From Terribacillus aidingensis (GTDB lineage Bacteria > Bacillota > Bacilli > Bacillales > Amphibacillaceae): a stretch of 64,000 nt of DNA. Below the pieces are notes generated by a model. The model had not been told where the DNA came from and did no database searches. It saw only the letters and a list, made by a program, of their open reading frames with translations. Below are positions 47,939 to 56,638 of the stretch, in pieces. Every line of letters starts with the position of its first letter. Position 1 is the stretch's first letter. Made by a program: the position numbers and the translations under genes. The stretch spans positions 96,001 through 160,000 of the forward strand of contig NZ_CP159996.1 in assembly GCF_040703035.1 (NCBI RefSeq), written 5' to 3'.

Positions 47939-48202
47939 ATGATGTTGCGTATCGAGAAATATAATCAGCAAACAGGGAATCCAGCTTATTGTCATGAAGC
48001 TATATTCTCTCTTATTATAGGAATCTTTTCGATTCTAGGAGTTATTTTTATGGATAATGGGGCAACACTAGGTGGATTTGGACTAGGAATTGCGTACATA
48101 GCACATAGAGAGATTAAGAAGGGCAAACTAAAAGGGCGGAAGTTTGTAGTGTTAGGTATAGTGTGCAGTCTGATCGGTATAGCAGGTAGTTTCCTGTGGT
48201 AG
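47939..48202 (+). CDS. DUF4190-like small membrane protein
   Basis: An 87-residue protein with two hydrophobic helices (about 22-38 and 67-85) joined by a Lys-rich loop (REIKKGKLKGRK), a layout usual for DUF4190 proteins: AIFSLIIGIFSILG, GIAYIAHREIKKG. The start is uncertain: GTG 47936, ATG 47939 or ATG 47942 are in frame and the RBS (TAGGG) is weak. Function unknown. It is a single gene between terminators. Confidence 0.7.
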   Translation: MMLRIEKYNQQTGNPAYCHEAIFSLIIGIFSILGVIFMDNGATLGGFGLGIAYIAHREIKKGKLKGRKFVVLGIVCSLIGIAGSFLW

Positions 48203-48333
48203 ATACCAAACCATCTAGCATAAAGTCGATAATAGAACAGTCTCTATTACTAGTCATCTTTTCTTTTTCTAGGCTTGTGGTTATAGTAGAGATACAATAA
48301 GATCTTCGATAATTGTTTTTGGGGGTAAGTAAA

Positions 48334-48705
48334 ATGATAGCATTCGCAGATTATCTGGCTCAAATTGACAATCCACAGCATCGGGAACGAACGGAAGAAG
48401 TGCTGAAATGGGTGGCTGAGAAATATCCTAATATGGAACAGAAAATAGCCTGGAACCAGCCGATGTTTACTGATCATGGCACATTTATTATTGGCTTTAG
48501 CATCGCCAAACAGCATCTGGCTGTTGCTCCGGAAAAGGCAGGAATAGATCATTTTTCTGACGACATAATACAGGCAGGCTATGACCATACGAAGCAGCTG
48601 GTTCGTATCAAATGGGATGGACCAATTGATTATTCATTATTAGAAAGAATGATAGAGTTCAATATTACAGATAAAGCAGACTGTACGACTTTTTGGCGGA
48701 AATAA
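48334..48705 (+). CDS. YdhG/DUF1801-type iron chaperone-like protein
   Basis: A 123-residue protein of the DUF1801 family, related to B. subtilis YdhG and the frataxin-like Fra protein. The family pattern shows as [26 protein letters not shown] near 48-56, [18 protein letters not shown] near 60-77 and [10 protein letters not shown] at the end. These small cytoplasmic proteins are proposed to supply iron for Fe-S or heme synthesis. The ATG at 48334 follows GGGGGTAAG; the longer frame has no RBS. Confidence 0.85.
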   Translation: MIAFADYLAQIDNPQHRERTEEVLKWVAEKYPNMEQKIAWNQPMFTDHGTFIIGFSIAKQHLAVAPEKAGIDHFSDDIIQAGYDHTKQLVRIKWDGPIDYSLLERMIEFNITDKADCTTFWRK

Positions 48706-48716
48706 TGAAAGTGAAT

Positions 48717-48744
48717 GAAAAACACCTCTAAATGGTGTTTCTTT
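48717..48744 (+). terminator. hairpin after the YdhG-like gene
   Basis: GAAAAACACC pairs with GGTGTTTCTTT around a 7-nt loop, immediately after the stop; the T-tract is broken. Confidence 0.5.
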
Positions 48745-48789
48745 GCTGGGGATTCTCCCAGCGTGCTGGACAGAGTAAGGAGAAGACAT

Positions 48790-50010
48790 ATGGAACAATC
48801 TAATCAATTAAAACAGAATGCCTCACGTATTGGAGTCGTTGTATTAGTCTTAAGCATTATGCTTATCGGTGCTAACTTGCGTGCGCCGATAACAGGGTTA
48901 AGTCCTTTAATAGATAATATCCGTTCAGATACCGGCATTGGCAATGCTTCAACTGGTATGCTGACTACTTTGCCTTTGATCGCATTTGCAGTATTTGCGC
49001 TGGTCGCGCCAAGAATTGCTAGGCGTGTAGGTATTGAAAGAACTTTATTTGCCGGACTGATTATCATAGCTGTTGGACTTATATTTCGGTTTTTCTCACC
49101 GGTATGGATGCTTTTCGTTGGTACGGCTTTAGCAGGAATCGGAATCGCCATGGGGAATGTACTTTTGCCAGGCTTGATTAAGCGGGAATTCCCTAAAAAT
49201 GTAGGCGTTATGACTGGAGCTTATGCAATGACCATGAATGGGATGGCTGCGCTCGCTTCTGGAATTAGTGTTCCTCTTTCAAACGGTCTTGGCAGTGGAT
49301 GGCATGGATCACTCGCAGTATGGGTGATTTTGACGCTTGTAACGATGGTCGCTTGGATACCGCAGCTGCGCCAGAGAGTAACAACATCATCTATTTCCCT
49401 ACCTAAGAAAGGAAAGAAACTATGGTCATCGGGTCTCGCCTGGAAGGTAACAGGTTTCATGGGATTGCAATCGCTATTGTATTACATCATGATCACCTGG
49501 ATGCCTACAATACTTCAAAATCAAGGCTTTAGTGAATCAACAGCTGGCTGGCTTTTAGCTCTCACGCAGCTTTGCAGCTTGCCAACTTCATTCTTGCTCC
49601 CGATCCTAGCAGGGCGGTTATCTGGACAAAGGGGAATAGTAAGCATAATAGCTTTGTGTTTCGTTATGAGCTTCTCTGGATTGCTGACGGGTATCACATG
49701 GATCAGTGTCATTAGTGTACTGCTATTCGGATTAGCGGGAGGCGGTGTGTTCAGTCTCGCGACAATGTTTTTTGTCTTGCGAACACAGTCAGCTCAAGAA
49801 TCAGCTGAATTATCAGGTATGGCTCAGTTTGTCGGGTATTTACTAGCAGCAGTAGGGCCGACATTATTTGGTTTGCTGCATGACGTGACGTCAAGCTGGA
49901 CAGTGCCATTGGCATTATTGGTTGCTGTAGCTGCAGTGCTCTGGATTGTTGGTATGGGAGCGGGGAAGAATGCTTATATCAATCAGCAGCCAGGCGGGGG
50001 CGAACAGTAA
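48790..50010 (+). CDS. CynX/NimT-type MFS transporter
   Basis: A 406-residue major facilitator with 12 helices. The first helix has the signature GANLRAPITGLSPLI of the CynX/NimT (YycB) group, with RxxRR-type loop ARRVGIERT between helices 2 and 3 and GNVLLPGLIKREFPKNVG near 120. Members carry cyanate, 2-nitroimidazole or unknown small compounds. The ATG at 48790 follows AAGGAG; the region upstream is the preceding gene's hairpin. A terminator follows. Confidence 0.88.
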   Translation: MEQSNQLKQNASRIGVVVLVLSIMLIGANLRAPITGLSPLIDNIRSDTGIGNASTGMLTTLPLIAFAVFALVAPRIARRVGIERTLFAGLIIIAVGLIFRFFSPVWMLFVGTALAGIGIAMGNVLLPGLIKREFPKNVGVMTGAYAMTMNGMAALASGISVPLSNGLGSGWHGSLAVWVILTLVTMVAWIPQLRQRVTTSSISLPKKGKKLWSSGLAWKVTGFMGLQSLLYYIMITWMPTILQNQGFSESTAGWLLALTQLCSLPTSFLLPILAGRLSGQRGIVSIIALCFVMSFSGLLTGITWISVISVLLFGLAGGGVFSLATMFFVLRTQSAQESAELSGMAQFVGYLLAAVGPTLFGLLHDVTSSWTVPLALLVAVAAVLWIVGMGAGKNAYINQQPGGGEQ

Positions 50011-50013
50011 CAA

Positions 50014-50047
50014 GAAAGACTAACTACCCGGGGTAGTTAGTCTTTTT
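50014..50047 (+). terminator. terminator of the NimT-type gene
   Basis: A 14-bp stem AAGACTAACTACCC / GGGTAGTTAGTCTT with a CG loop and a T-run. Confidence 0.9.
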
Positions 50048-50217
50048 AATTACTGTAAGATGAACTGTTAAAGGTAGCTGAGGATTAGAAATTAGCTTCT
50101 ATAAGAATCAGATATATGAAAAGGTAAGTTATAATTCGGGGTAAATAATAGTTGCTATTGTGATTAACTATATAATTTTAGATTAGTTGTTAACTTCTTA
50201 TTAATTTCTCTTATCCC

Positions 50218-50562
50218 CTAGTAATCGCAACTTGTTTCCTTGCATTCTTCTTTAAATTGAGGAAAACCTTCATTTGTACTGATACCTGCTACACTTATAT
50301 CATTATTGAATTTTATTGAGAAACCAGCACTACCATTCACTGTACCATCTATAGTCATACTACCCATTGGAGCTGTATAAGGTTCGTCCATTTCGATAGA
50401 ACTTACATTTTCAAAATTGCTTTCTATATAACTTTTAGCTGTATTCTTGGCTTTAGTTATAGTGTCATCATCGTACTCAGAATTACTCGCGTTCACATTA
50501 CATCCTCCTAGTAGTATAATGGAAAATATAGAAAATAATAAAATACATGTATTTTTTTTCAT
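50218..50562 (-). CDS. lipoprotein, possible immunity protein to the adjacent lipase
   Basis: A 114-residue lipoprotein: positive start MKKNTC, hydrophobic core, and lipobox LLGGC with the lipid Cys near residue 21. The mature part has a helix (TKAKNTAKSYIESNFENVS) followed by beta-like strands with PMGSMTIDGTVN, resembling the cystatin-like DUF1433/DUF4467 lipoproteins. TilA, the immunity protein of the S. aureus secreted lipase TslA, belongs to such a family. It is divergent from the lipase gene with only 45 nt between start codons. The immunity role is inferred from context. The ATG at 50562 follows GAGGTG; the longer frame lacks an RBS. Confidence 0.72.
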   Translation of the reverse strand: MKKNTCILLFSIFSIILLGGCNVNASNSEYDDDTITKAKNTAKSYIESNFENVSSIEMDEPYTAPMGSMTIDGTVNGSAGFSIKFNNDISVAGISTNEGFPQFKEECKETSCDY

Positions 50563-50607
50563 AATAACACCTCGTATAAAGTATAACAAAGAGAGGGCTT
50601 GTTACCA

Positions 50608-51900
50608 ATGAGCAAATTGAATGATTATCAGGCCGGTTATATTTCACAGGAAACCTATGTGAATGGTAAGGAGCAAATCGTAATTGAATCATCATTTTCG
50701 AATGAAAGAGTAATCTGGAAAACAGTAGACATCATTGAAGACGAAGACACAGGTTTATATGGTTATGTATTAGAAAATCCTAAAACTGAAGAGATAGTAA
50801 TTAGTTTTAGAGGTACAGAAACTGATAAAGGTTTATCTGAAATGATAAAAGATTTTGATGAGGATTTAAATGGAGTTGTTTTGGGTGATTCGAATTATAC
50901 TGATGTTTATGAGGCGACGGAGACTTATACCGGTTCCCGGGCTCAAATCCAAAGTCTATATGTTGGCAGTGCGAAATATAATGCGCAAGAGCGAACAGTT
51001 ACATACACAAATAAGAACCAGTTTTCTGAAGCAGAAGTTGCTGTTAAGAAATATGTGAAGAGATATGGTGCCGAAAACATAACATTTACTGGTCATTCCC
51101 TGGGCGGAGGAATTGCGCAGTATTGCGCAGTCATTTATGACGCCGATGCAGTTACCTTTGCTGCAGCAGATGCTTACGGGCTGTTAAGTGAGGATCAGCA
51201 GCAAAATGTCCAGAACGGTGATTACAAAGATAACATTATTACTTATGCATACCCAACTGACATGGTCTCAATGTTTCATGATAAGACAATTGGCTCGTTT
51301 TATTATATGGAAGATCCAGCGGGGAAAGATGGTGTAGGGGATCAATTAGCTGATAAACTTGGTTCTCACTATGCTAGTAATTACATGGATGCAAGTCTAT
51401 ACAATGAAGATGGCTACTACAAATCAGATCTATTATTTGATGAAAAACTTCGCGCGGCTATCCCCACATCACCTCTCTTCCTGAAAAATAGTGGTGTATC
51501 AGATTTTCACATCGTAATTCAAACCGAATTAATGAAAGCCTATGCGGCACAAGTAGAAGCTAGCGAAGATCTGATTGCGAAGACTAAAAAAGAGATGATG
51601 CAGTTCTTGGATGACTATCTCTCGGCGATGGAATATGCGAAGAGTAAATTCAAAGGGCAAGTTGGATCGGGCAGATATGATAAGCTGAATGGCTCCGATG
51701 TGGATGATATCTATCGGGATCTGACGGTAAGTGGTCCAAACGGTATTCCGATGTTATTTGAGATGGATTATTTTGATGAAGTGATTGAATTTCTGAAGGA
51801 TGCACAATCTGACACGGGGGAAATCGCACACAATATGAACAAGATGGCGAAGGATTTTGCACATATTGATGAAATGCTGGCAGGTTGGCTGAGGTTTTAA
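50608..51900 (+). CDS. signal-less lipase with helical C-terminal domain (TslA-like toxin candidate)
   Basis: A 430-residue protein. Residues 20-270 form a class 3 lipase-like alpha/beta hydrolase: Ser164 in GHSLGGG, Asp218 in YPTDMVS and His254 in GSHYASN are a full triad. No signal peptide. Residues about 298-430 are mostly helical (LMKAYAAQVEASEDLIAKTK, MMQFLDDYLSAMEYAKSKF, MNKMAKDFAHIDEMLAGW), like a short LXG-type module placed at the C-terminus. This order (toxin first, targeting domain last) is that of TslA, the type VII-secreted lipase of S. aureus. A small helical protein and a lipoprotein flank it, as in that system. ATG 50608 is favoured over TTG 50599 by RBS spacing. Confidence 0.8.
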   Translation: MSKLNDYQAGYISQETYVNGKEQIVIESSFSNERVIWKTVDIIEDEDTGLYGYVLENPKTEEIVISFRGTETDKGLSEMIKDFDEDLNGVVLGDSNYTDVYEATETYTGSRAQIQSLYVGSAKYNAQERTVTYTNKNQFSEAEVAVKKYVKRYGAENITFTGHSLGGGIAQYCAVIYDADAVTFAAADAYGLLSEDQQQNVQNGDYKDNIITYAYPTDMVSMFHDKTIGSFYYMEDPAGKDGVGDQLADKLGSHYASNYMDASLYNEDGYYKSDLLFDEKLRAAIPTSPLFLKNSGVSDFHIVIQTELMKAYAAQVEASEDLIAKTKKEMMQFLDDYLSAMEYAKSKFKGQVGSGRYDKLNGSDVDDIYRDLTVSGPNGIPMLFEMDYFDEVIEFLKDAQSDTGEIAHNMNKMAKDFAHIDEMLAGWLRF

Positions 51901-51926
51901 TTCGTTAGTAGGAAAGCATGATAAGA

Positions 51927-52241
51927 ATGTTAGATATACTTGATGAATTTGACGAATTCCTGGAACGACGAAAGCAAAAGAAAGAGTTGGAAAGAAGTAT
52001 CAAAGATGATTTAGAAGCAGATGAGAAGTTTTATAAGAAGTATTTAGAGCGCTGCAACCATATAGAATCACTTTCAGAGGAGCATATAAAACTAAAGGAT
52101 GCACTGGAGGATTGCTTTGATGGACAGGCGAATAAAGCACTAAGACAGCGTTTGGAAGAGAATATCCTGCTTTTGAAAGGGATAGAGCATTCTTATGTTA
52201 TTTTGAGGGAGAGTATCAGGGTTAGAGGTGGCTGGTGGTAA
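51927..52241 (+). CDS. small helical protein, possible targeting partner of the lipase
   Basis: A 104-residue, highly charged, almost entirely helical protein (coiled-coil-like LERRKQKKELERSIKDDLEA near 11-30) ending in RGGWW. No known domain recognised. It follows the lipase gene by 26 nt and is probably cotranscribed. LXG-type toxins, including TslA, need small helical partner proteins for type VII secretion, so that role is suggested by size and context only. ATG 51927 has GGAAAG at 10 nt; ATG 51918 abuts it. Confidence 0.68.
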   Translation: MLDILDEFDEFLERRKQKKELERSIKDDLEADEKFYKKYLERCNHIESLSEEHIKLKDALEDCFDGQANKALRQRLEENILLLKGIEHSYVILRESIRVRGGWW

Positions 52242-52313
52242 TTCTAAGTAAGCTTCTTATCCTCTTGCAGAGGCGAATGTTAACTTTAAAGAATGAAAAT
52301 CAAGATAAAATCG

Positions 52314-52345
52314 AACCTTCCATATGGTTGATGGAAGGTTTTTTG
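52314..52345 (+). terminator. terminator of the lipase cassette
   Basis: AACCTTCCAT / ATGGAAGGTT (10 bp) with a 7-nt loop and a T-run. Confidence 0.88.
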
Positions 52346-52374
52346 TTGTCATAAAAAAAACGATCAACTTCTTA

Positions 52375-52405
52375 TTGACTGTGTGGTAACCACACGGTTT
52401 ATGCT
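52375..52405 (+). promoter_or_regulatory. MerR-type promoter with dyad operator
   Basis: TTGACT (52375-52380) and TATGCT (52400-52405) are 19 bp apart, the overlong spacer that MerR regulators twist. The spacer holds the perfect dyad GTGTGGTAACCACAC (52381-52395). It is 24 nt before the merR-type gene, so the operon is autoregulated. Confidence 0.9.
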
Positions 52406-52428
52406 ATTGCTATAGAGGGGGAGTTATA

Positions 52429-53178
52429 ATGCAATTTTTGACGAGCGGCGAATTAGTGAGATTACTTGATATAACGAAATACACATTAAGATATTATGAA
52501 GAACAGCAGTTGATACAGCCAGCATTCATTGATTCCAATGGGTATCACATGTATGGAGAAGATGAAGTATACGCTATGGCACATGTTCTGCTTCTCAAGA
52601 AAATTGGATTTTCGATAAAAGATATAAAAAGCAGTTTGGAGAATGAACTAGATCAAACAAAAACATTAACATCTGTACTATCAAGAATCGAAGATGAAAT
52701 GGAGCAACTTAATAATGCGAAGAATAAAGTCCAAACAATTCTCGGTCTTCAGCAAAATGTATCAAACGGTCTAATTACTGAAACGAAAGAAATTCGATCA
52801 TTTACATACCTTCCTGATGAATTTGTGGATGAAGCCTATAATCTGAATTTGAAAGGGTTAGCGAAACGGAAGGATGATAATCTGACGATTTTGGATGAGA
52901 TTTCCTATGTCATTACAGAGAACGGTGAGAAGATCAAAGTAATGTTTGGAAGCACTAATGAAGAAGCAGAGCATATCATGCCAAGCGGAACTTACTTTAG
53001 TAAGAAAATTACTATTGAACAAGAAGAAGAACTTGAGCCAGAAATACAGTGTTTTTACGGTGATCTGGCTTTGCTTGATGCTGAATACGAAGATAGCTTA
53101 TTCATTCATGAGGAAGCATATCTGTCTGCTTTCTATACCAAGTCCATGGTTTATAGTCTGGAGGTGAAAGCGAAATGA
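52429..53178 (+). CDS. MerR family transcriptional regulator with effector-binding domain
   Basis: A 249-residue regulator. The winged HTH covers residues 1-75 (FLTSGELVRLLDITKYTLRYYEEQQLI pattern split: TKYTLRYYE near 16-24), a dimerisation helix about 80-120, and a C-terminal domain about 120-249 resembling GyrI-like/BmrR-type multidrug-binding folds. RBS GAGGGGGAG. It is the first of three overlapping genes (4-nt overlap with the acetyltransferase). The ligand is probably the compound against which the two enzymes act. Confidence 0.9.
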   Translation: MQFLTSGELVRLLDITKYTLRYYEEQQLIQPAFIDSNGYHMYGEDEVYAMAHVLLLKKIGFSIKDIKSSLENELDQTKTLTSVLSRIEDEMEQLNNAKNKVQTILGLQQNVSNGLITETKEIRSFTYLPDEFVDEAYNLNLKGLAKRKDDNLTILDEISYVITENGEKIKVMFGSTNEEAEHIMPSGTYFSKKITIEQEEELEPEIQCFYGDLALLDAEYEDSLFIHEEAYLSAFYTKSMVYSLEVKAK

Positions 53179-53765
53179 ATATCTCTAAAGACGGTATGGA
53201 CAATGAGATAAAAGAAATGGCGAATCTATTGATGGAGGGTTTTGGCGGAAAGCTTGGTACCTTGAAATTACCTGGAAAGGAAACAGAATTTATGCTGCGC
53301 TGTCTGGCAGAACATATCTTGAAGAATCATTGGGATAATTTAATTATCATACGTGATAAGGAGATACAAGGTACTTTATTCGTTAAACCGAAGAAATGGA
53401 ATGTAAGTGAGATATCAACCCGGTTGTTCAAGAAACTGCGTCTTCGCTCATTTTTAAAAGCAAGCATTTTTCTTTGGATGCTTGATCATAGAACTAAAGG
53501 GAAGGAGATTCATATTGACTTCCTTGTAGTATCTAAATCAAACCGAGGGATAGGTATTGGAGGCCGCCTAATTGAAACTCTTAAAAGTCGTGTAGAAGCA
53601 GATCAATATATTACATTGTTTGTTTCTGCCACTAATGTTGCTGCTAGAAGGCTTTATGAGAAGCAAGATTTCCAGGTTAAAAGAAAAGGAACAAGCGTAA
53701 TCGGAGCAAGCTTTCACGGAACAAGGAATTGGTGCTTTATGGAATGGAGAGGCTCTTGCATATGA
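53175..53765 (+). CDS. GNAT family N-acetyltransferase
   Basis: A 196-residue acetyl-CoA-dependent N-acetyltransferase. The GNAT core is in the second half: beta-4 IDFLVVSKSNRG, the acetyl-CoA loop RGIGIGGRLIE (about residues 122-132) and motif B ATNVAARRLYEKQDF. The substrate is unknown; position between a MerR regulator and a membrane-anchored hydrolase suggests a drug or signal amine. Start codon overlaps merR (ATGA), stop overlaps the next gene. Confidence 0.88.
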   Translation: MNISKDGMDNEIKEMANLLMEGFGGKLGTLKLPGKETEFMLRCLAEHILKNHWDNLIIIRDKEIQGTLFVKPKKWNVSEISTRLFKKLRLRSFLKASIFLWMLDHRTKGKEIHIDFLVVSKSNRGIGIGGRLIETLKSRVEADQYITLFVSATNVAARRLYEKQDFQVKRKGTSVIGASFHGTRNWCFMEWRGSCI

Positions 53766-54757
53766 AAAAGAGATATAAGCTACTCATTAGCATTCTGTTC
53801 ATTATTATGCTGGTCGCTGGTGTCTTCATCTATGAGAATGATTATGCAATGCAAGAAAAAGATGTCATCATAAGAACGGATCAAGGAGATTTGGCTGGGT
53901 TTGTTGCACTACCTCAAGAGAAGAATGAAGGTGTTGTTATCTTTGTACACGGAGATGGTGCACAAAATGCAACGCAAGATGGCGGCTATAAGCCTTTGAT
54001 GGAACGCTTTGCTAAACAAGGTTATGCATCTGTTTCATGGGATAAACCTGGTGTCGGAAAATCAACAGGAAATTGGTTAGACCAAACAATGGACGAACGT
54101 GCACAAGAAGTAGAAGATGTGATGGAATGGGCGGAAAACCAAGATGATATAAACACCGAAAAAATTATTCTTTGGGGAGCCAGTCAAGCAGGGTGGGTCA
54201 TTCCAAAAGTACAGCAGAAACGCGAGGATGTCACAGCGTCTATCTTAGTAGGCCCCGCAATTAATTGGCTTCGCCAAGGTGCGTATAATACCACTGAGGA
54301 AATGAAGAGTGAAGGGAAAACTGAAGATGAGATAATGCAAGTGCTAAACAACGATAAAAAAGAGTCTGATCTTATCCTCGCAGGTGCTACTTATGAGGAT
54401 TATATAGAGGAAACTGCAGATGACAGTCTTTCTGAAGAAAGATATGCATTCGTTCAAAAGAATATCTCAGCTGATGCAACGGAGGATATTGAGAAGGTTG
54501 AGTCTCCTGTACATATTGTATTGGCCGAAAACGACCTGAATGTGGATTCGAATGAAACAGAAAAAACGTATAAGCAGCTGTTGCCGAAGTCACAATTAAC
54601 AGTAAGAATAATATCCGGGGTTGATCATTCTATGTTGAATCCAGCACTTCACGAGTCGCAAATCTTGACTTATTTGAGTGCAATTTTAGCACCAAAAGAT
54701 ACGCTTGTAAGTGAGGAGTACCTTGATTATTGTGAGGAATTAATCCGTCACATGTAA
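53762..54757 (+). CDS. membrane-anchored alpha/beta hydrolase
   Basis: A 331-residue hydrolase. A basic start MKKRYK and one hydrophobic helix (about 7-24) form an anchor or uncleaved signal. The alpha/beta hydrolase domain (about 60-315) shows the oxyanion region VHGDGAQNAT, nucleophile motif GASQAGW (Ser near 144), an Asp in AENDLNVDS near 264 and His in GVDHSMLNP near 291. It probably acts outside the membrane on an ester or amide. The ATG overlaps the GNAT stop by 4 nt. Confidence 0.87.
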   Translation: MKKRYKLLISILFIIMLVAGVFIYENDYAMQEKDVIIRTDQGDLAGFVALPQEKNEGVVIFVHGDGAQNATQDGGYKPLMERFAKQGYASVSWDKPGVGKSTGNWLDQTMDERAQEVEDVMEWAENQDDINTEKIILWGASQAGWVIPKVQQKREDVTASILVGPAINWLRQGAYNTTEEMKSEGKTEDEIMQVLNNDKKESDLILAGATYEDYIEETADDSLSEERYAFVQKNISADATEDIEKVESPVHIVLAENDLNVDSNETEKTYKQLLPKSQLTVRIISGVDHSMLNPALHESQILTYLSAILAPKDTLVSEEYLDYCEELIRHM

Positions 54758-54775
54758 AACTTTTCTTTTATAAAG

Positions 54776-54810
54776 GAAAAACCGTCAGCAGCTAATGCTG
54801 GCGGTTTTTG
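54776..54810 (+). terminator. terminator of the MerR operon
   Basis: AAAAACCGTCAGCA / TGCTGGCGGTTTTT (14 bp, one G-U) with loop GCTAA. Confidence 0.88.
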
Positions 54811-55072
54811 ATTATAAGTCTATAAATAGAATCCTACTTCCTAGTATTGGGTATAGATACTGTAACCTCTGAAATATTAGGAAGCTGTTCTTTATAACAA
54901 TCTTGATTCCTGTATTTGGATTAAAAGAAAGTATCGTATCCAGACGAGGTTGGTTGTATAATCATGAAGCAAATAGATGCACTTATTATAACTATAGCCG
55001 TTAATGAAGACATGAAATACAAGCAAGCCAGCAGCATGAGTTAAAGACCTAGCAGAACGAGGTGTTGCGATA

Positions 55073-56638
55073 GTGAATTTATATAAATCAACTAAAAACA
55101 AATGGAAAGAAGAATTGAAGCTCGCACTTGATAGAGAGGAATTTCGTCTTCTTTATCAGCCAAAGCTCAACCTGCAGACGGGTAAGCTGTGCGGAGTGGA
55201 GGCGTTGATCCGATGGGAACATCCTGAGCAAGGAATCATTTCTCCACTGGATTTTATCCCTGCTGCTGAAGAGACAGGAATGATTCTTCCTATTGGAGAA
55301 TGGGTGCTACGGTCGGCATGTATGCAGAATAAAGCGTGGCAGGAACAAGGTCTGTCTTCTATGATTGTGGCGGTTAATCTTTCGGCTTCTCAATTGTATC
55401 AAGGTGATTTGGCAGAGAAGGTACAGTCTATTTTAGAAGAATCCCAACTCTCTCCGGAGTATCTGGAGCTGGAGATTACCGAATCTATGACGATGGATGT
55501 CGATTATGTATTGCCTGTATTGCATAAGCTGAAACAGATAGGTGTTCGAATCAGTTTGGATGACTTTGGTACCGGATATAGTTCTCTCTACCACTTAAAG
55601 GAATTCCCGATAGATATCATCAAAATAGATCGGTCATTTGTGCGTAATTGCACTATTGATTCCAAGGATGCCACCATTGTCAAAACGATTATTGCAATGG
55701 CACATCAATTAAAGCTAGAAGTGATTGCCGAAGGTGTGGAATCCAAGGATCATCTTGTTTTCCTGCAGCAGAATCTATGTAATGAGGCGCAGGGATATCT
55801 TTTCAGTAAACCGGTTGCACCCGAGGAATTTAAGAGAAGCATTCCTCGTTTGGAACAGATAATCCCGGATGAAGGTATCTCCTTAGAGAAGTCCAGGGAA
55901 ACTTGGTTCAAAAGCGGTGTGGAAAATACGTATCATGACTTGCAAGAGGCCGTACGGAAACAACAGGGAATGATTTTTAAATTCAAAAAAGAACATGAAC
56001 GGTTTGTCCATAGTTTTTGTGATGGAGAACTGATCTACCGCTTGCAGTTTACTCCTGACCAGCTTATCGGAAAAGACTTAAAAGACTTTCTTCCGGCCGA
56101 AGAAGCGGAAAGAAAAATGGAATTCTATGAGCGAGCGTGGAATGGAGAAGAGAATGTCATATACGAGTCCAGAGTAAATGGTTTGTCGTATGTCACATCG
56201 CTGAGACCAGTCTTACGGGGAGGAAAAGTAGTTGAAGTAATTGGATGTTCGGTGGATATTACAAAGAAAACTGGAGTTGTATTCAGCTCAGATGATGTGA
56301 AATATCGTCTAATTGCAGAAAATGTCCATGACTTGATATGTATAATAAATCCGGACGCCATTATACTTTATGCTTCACCGTCCCATCAAAAGCTTCTCGG
56401 TATAACTCCTGAAACCTTTATAGGAAAAAGTGCTTTTAAATGGATCCACACTGAGGATGTAGAATTGATTCAAAATCGTATCCATCAGATTCTGACATAT
56501 AAAACAGCTTGGCAGGTGAAGTTCAGATACCAGTGCGCCAATAATGGATGGCTGCTTGTTGAAGCTATTGGAACTCCTGTACTGGATGAACGGGGGGAAG
56601 TGGAATATATAGTGGTGGTGTGTCGCGATGCATCGTAG
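55073..56638 (+). CDS. EAL-PAS-PAS c-di-GMP phosphodiesterase
   Basis: A 521-residue cytoplasmic protein. An EAL domain is at the N-terminus (about 10-255) with every catalytic element: EAL 43-45, NLSASQ near 102, Glu134 in LELEITES, DDFGTG 163-168, Lys184 and EGVES 220-224, so an active c-di-GMP phosphodiesterase is expected. Two PAS domains follow (about 270-395 and 405-520). This order is the reverse of the usual PAS-GGDEF-EAL. The start is GTG at 55073, with GAGGTG 8 nt before and a stop just upstream in frame. The diguanylate cyclase gene follows immediately. Confidence 0.9.
   Translation: MNLYKSTKNKWKEELKLALDREEFRLLYQPKLNLQTGKLCGVEALIRWEHPEQGIISPLDFIPAAEETGMILPIGEWVLRSACMQNKAWQEQGLSSMIVAVNLSASQLYQGDLAEKVQSILEESQLSPEYLELEITESMTMDVDYVLPVLHKLKQIGVRISLDDFGTGYSSLYHLKEFPIDIIKIDRSFVRNCTIDSKDATIVKTIIAMAHQLKLEVIAEGVESKDHLVFLQQNLCNEAQGYLFSKPVAPEEFKRSIPRLEQIIPDEGISLEKSRETWFKSGVENTYHDLQEAVRKQQGMIFKFKKEHERFVHSFCDGELIYRLQFTPDQLIGKDLKDFLPAEEAERKMEFYERAWNGEENVIYESRVNGLSYVTSLRPVLRGGKVVEVIGCSVDITKKTGVVFSSDDVKYRLIAENVHDLICIINPDAIILYASPSHQKLLGITPETFIGKSAFKWIHTEDVELIQNRIHQILTYKTAWQVKFRYQCANNGWLLVEAIGTPVLDERGEVEYIVVVCRDAS

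Noticed and set aside
49880..49900. Second copy of a CGTGACGT-type palindrome
   Set aside because: It is inside the coding sequence of the NimT-type transporter and is not extended.
54950..55040. Remnant of a GGDEF domain before the EAL gene
   Set aside because: Translation of the gap in all plus frames shows no GGDEF-like sequence; a stop lies just before the GTG start.
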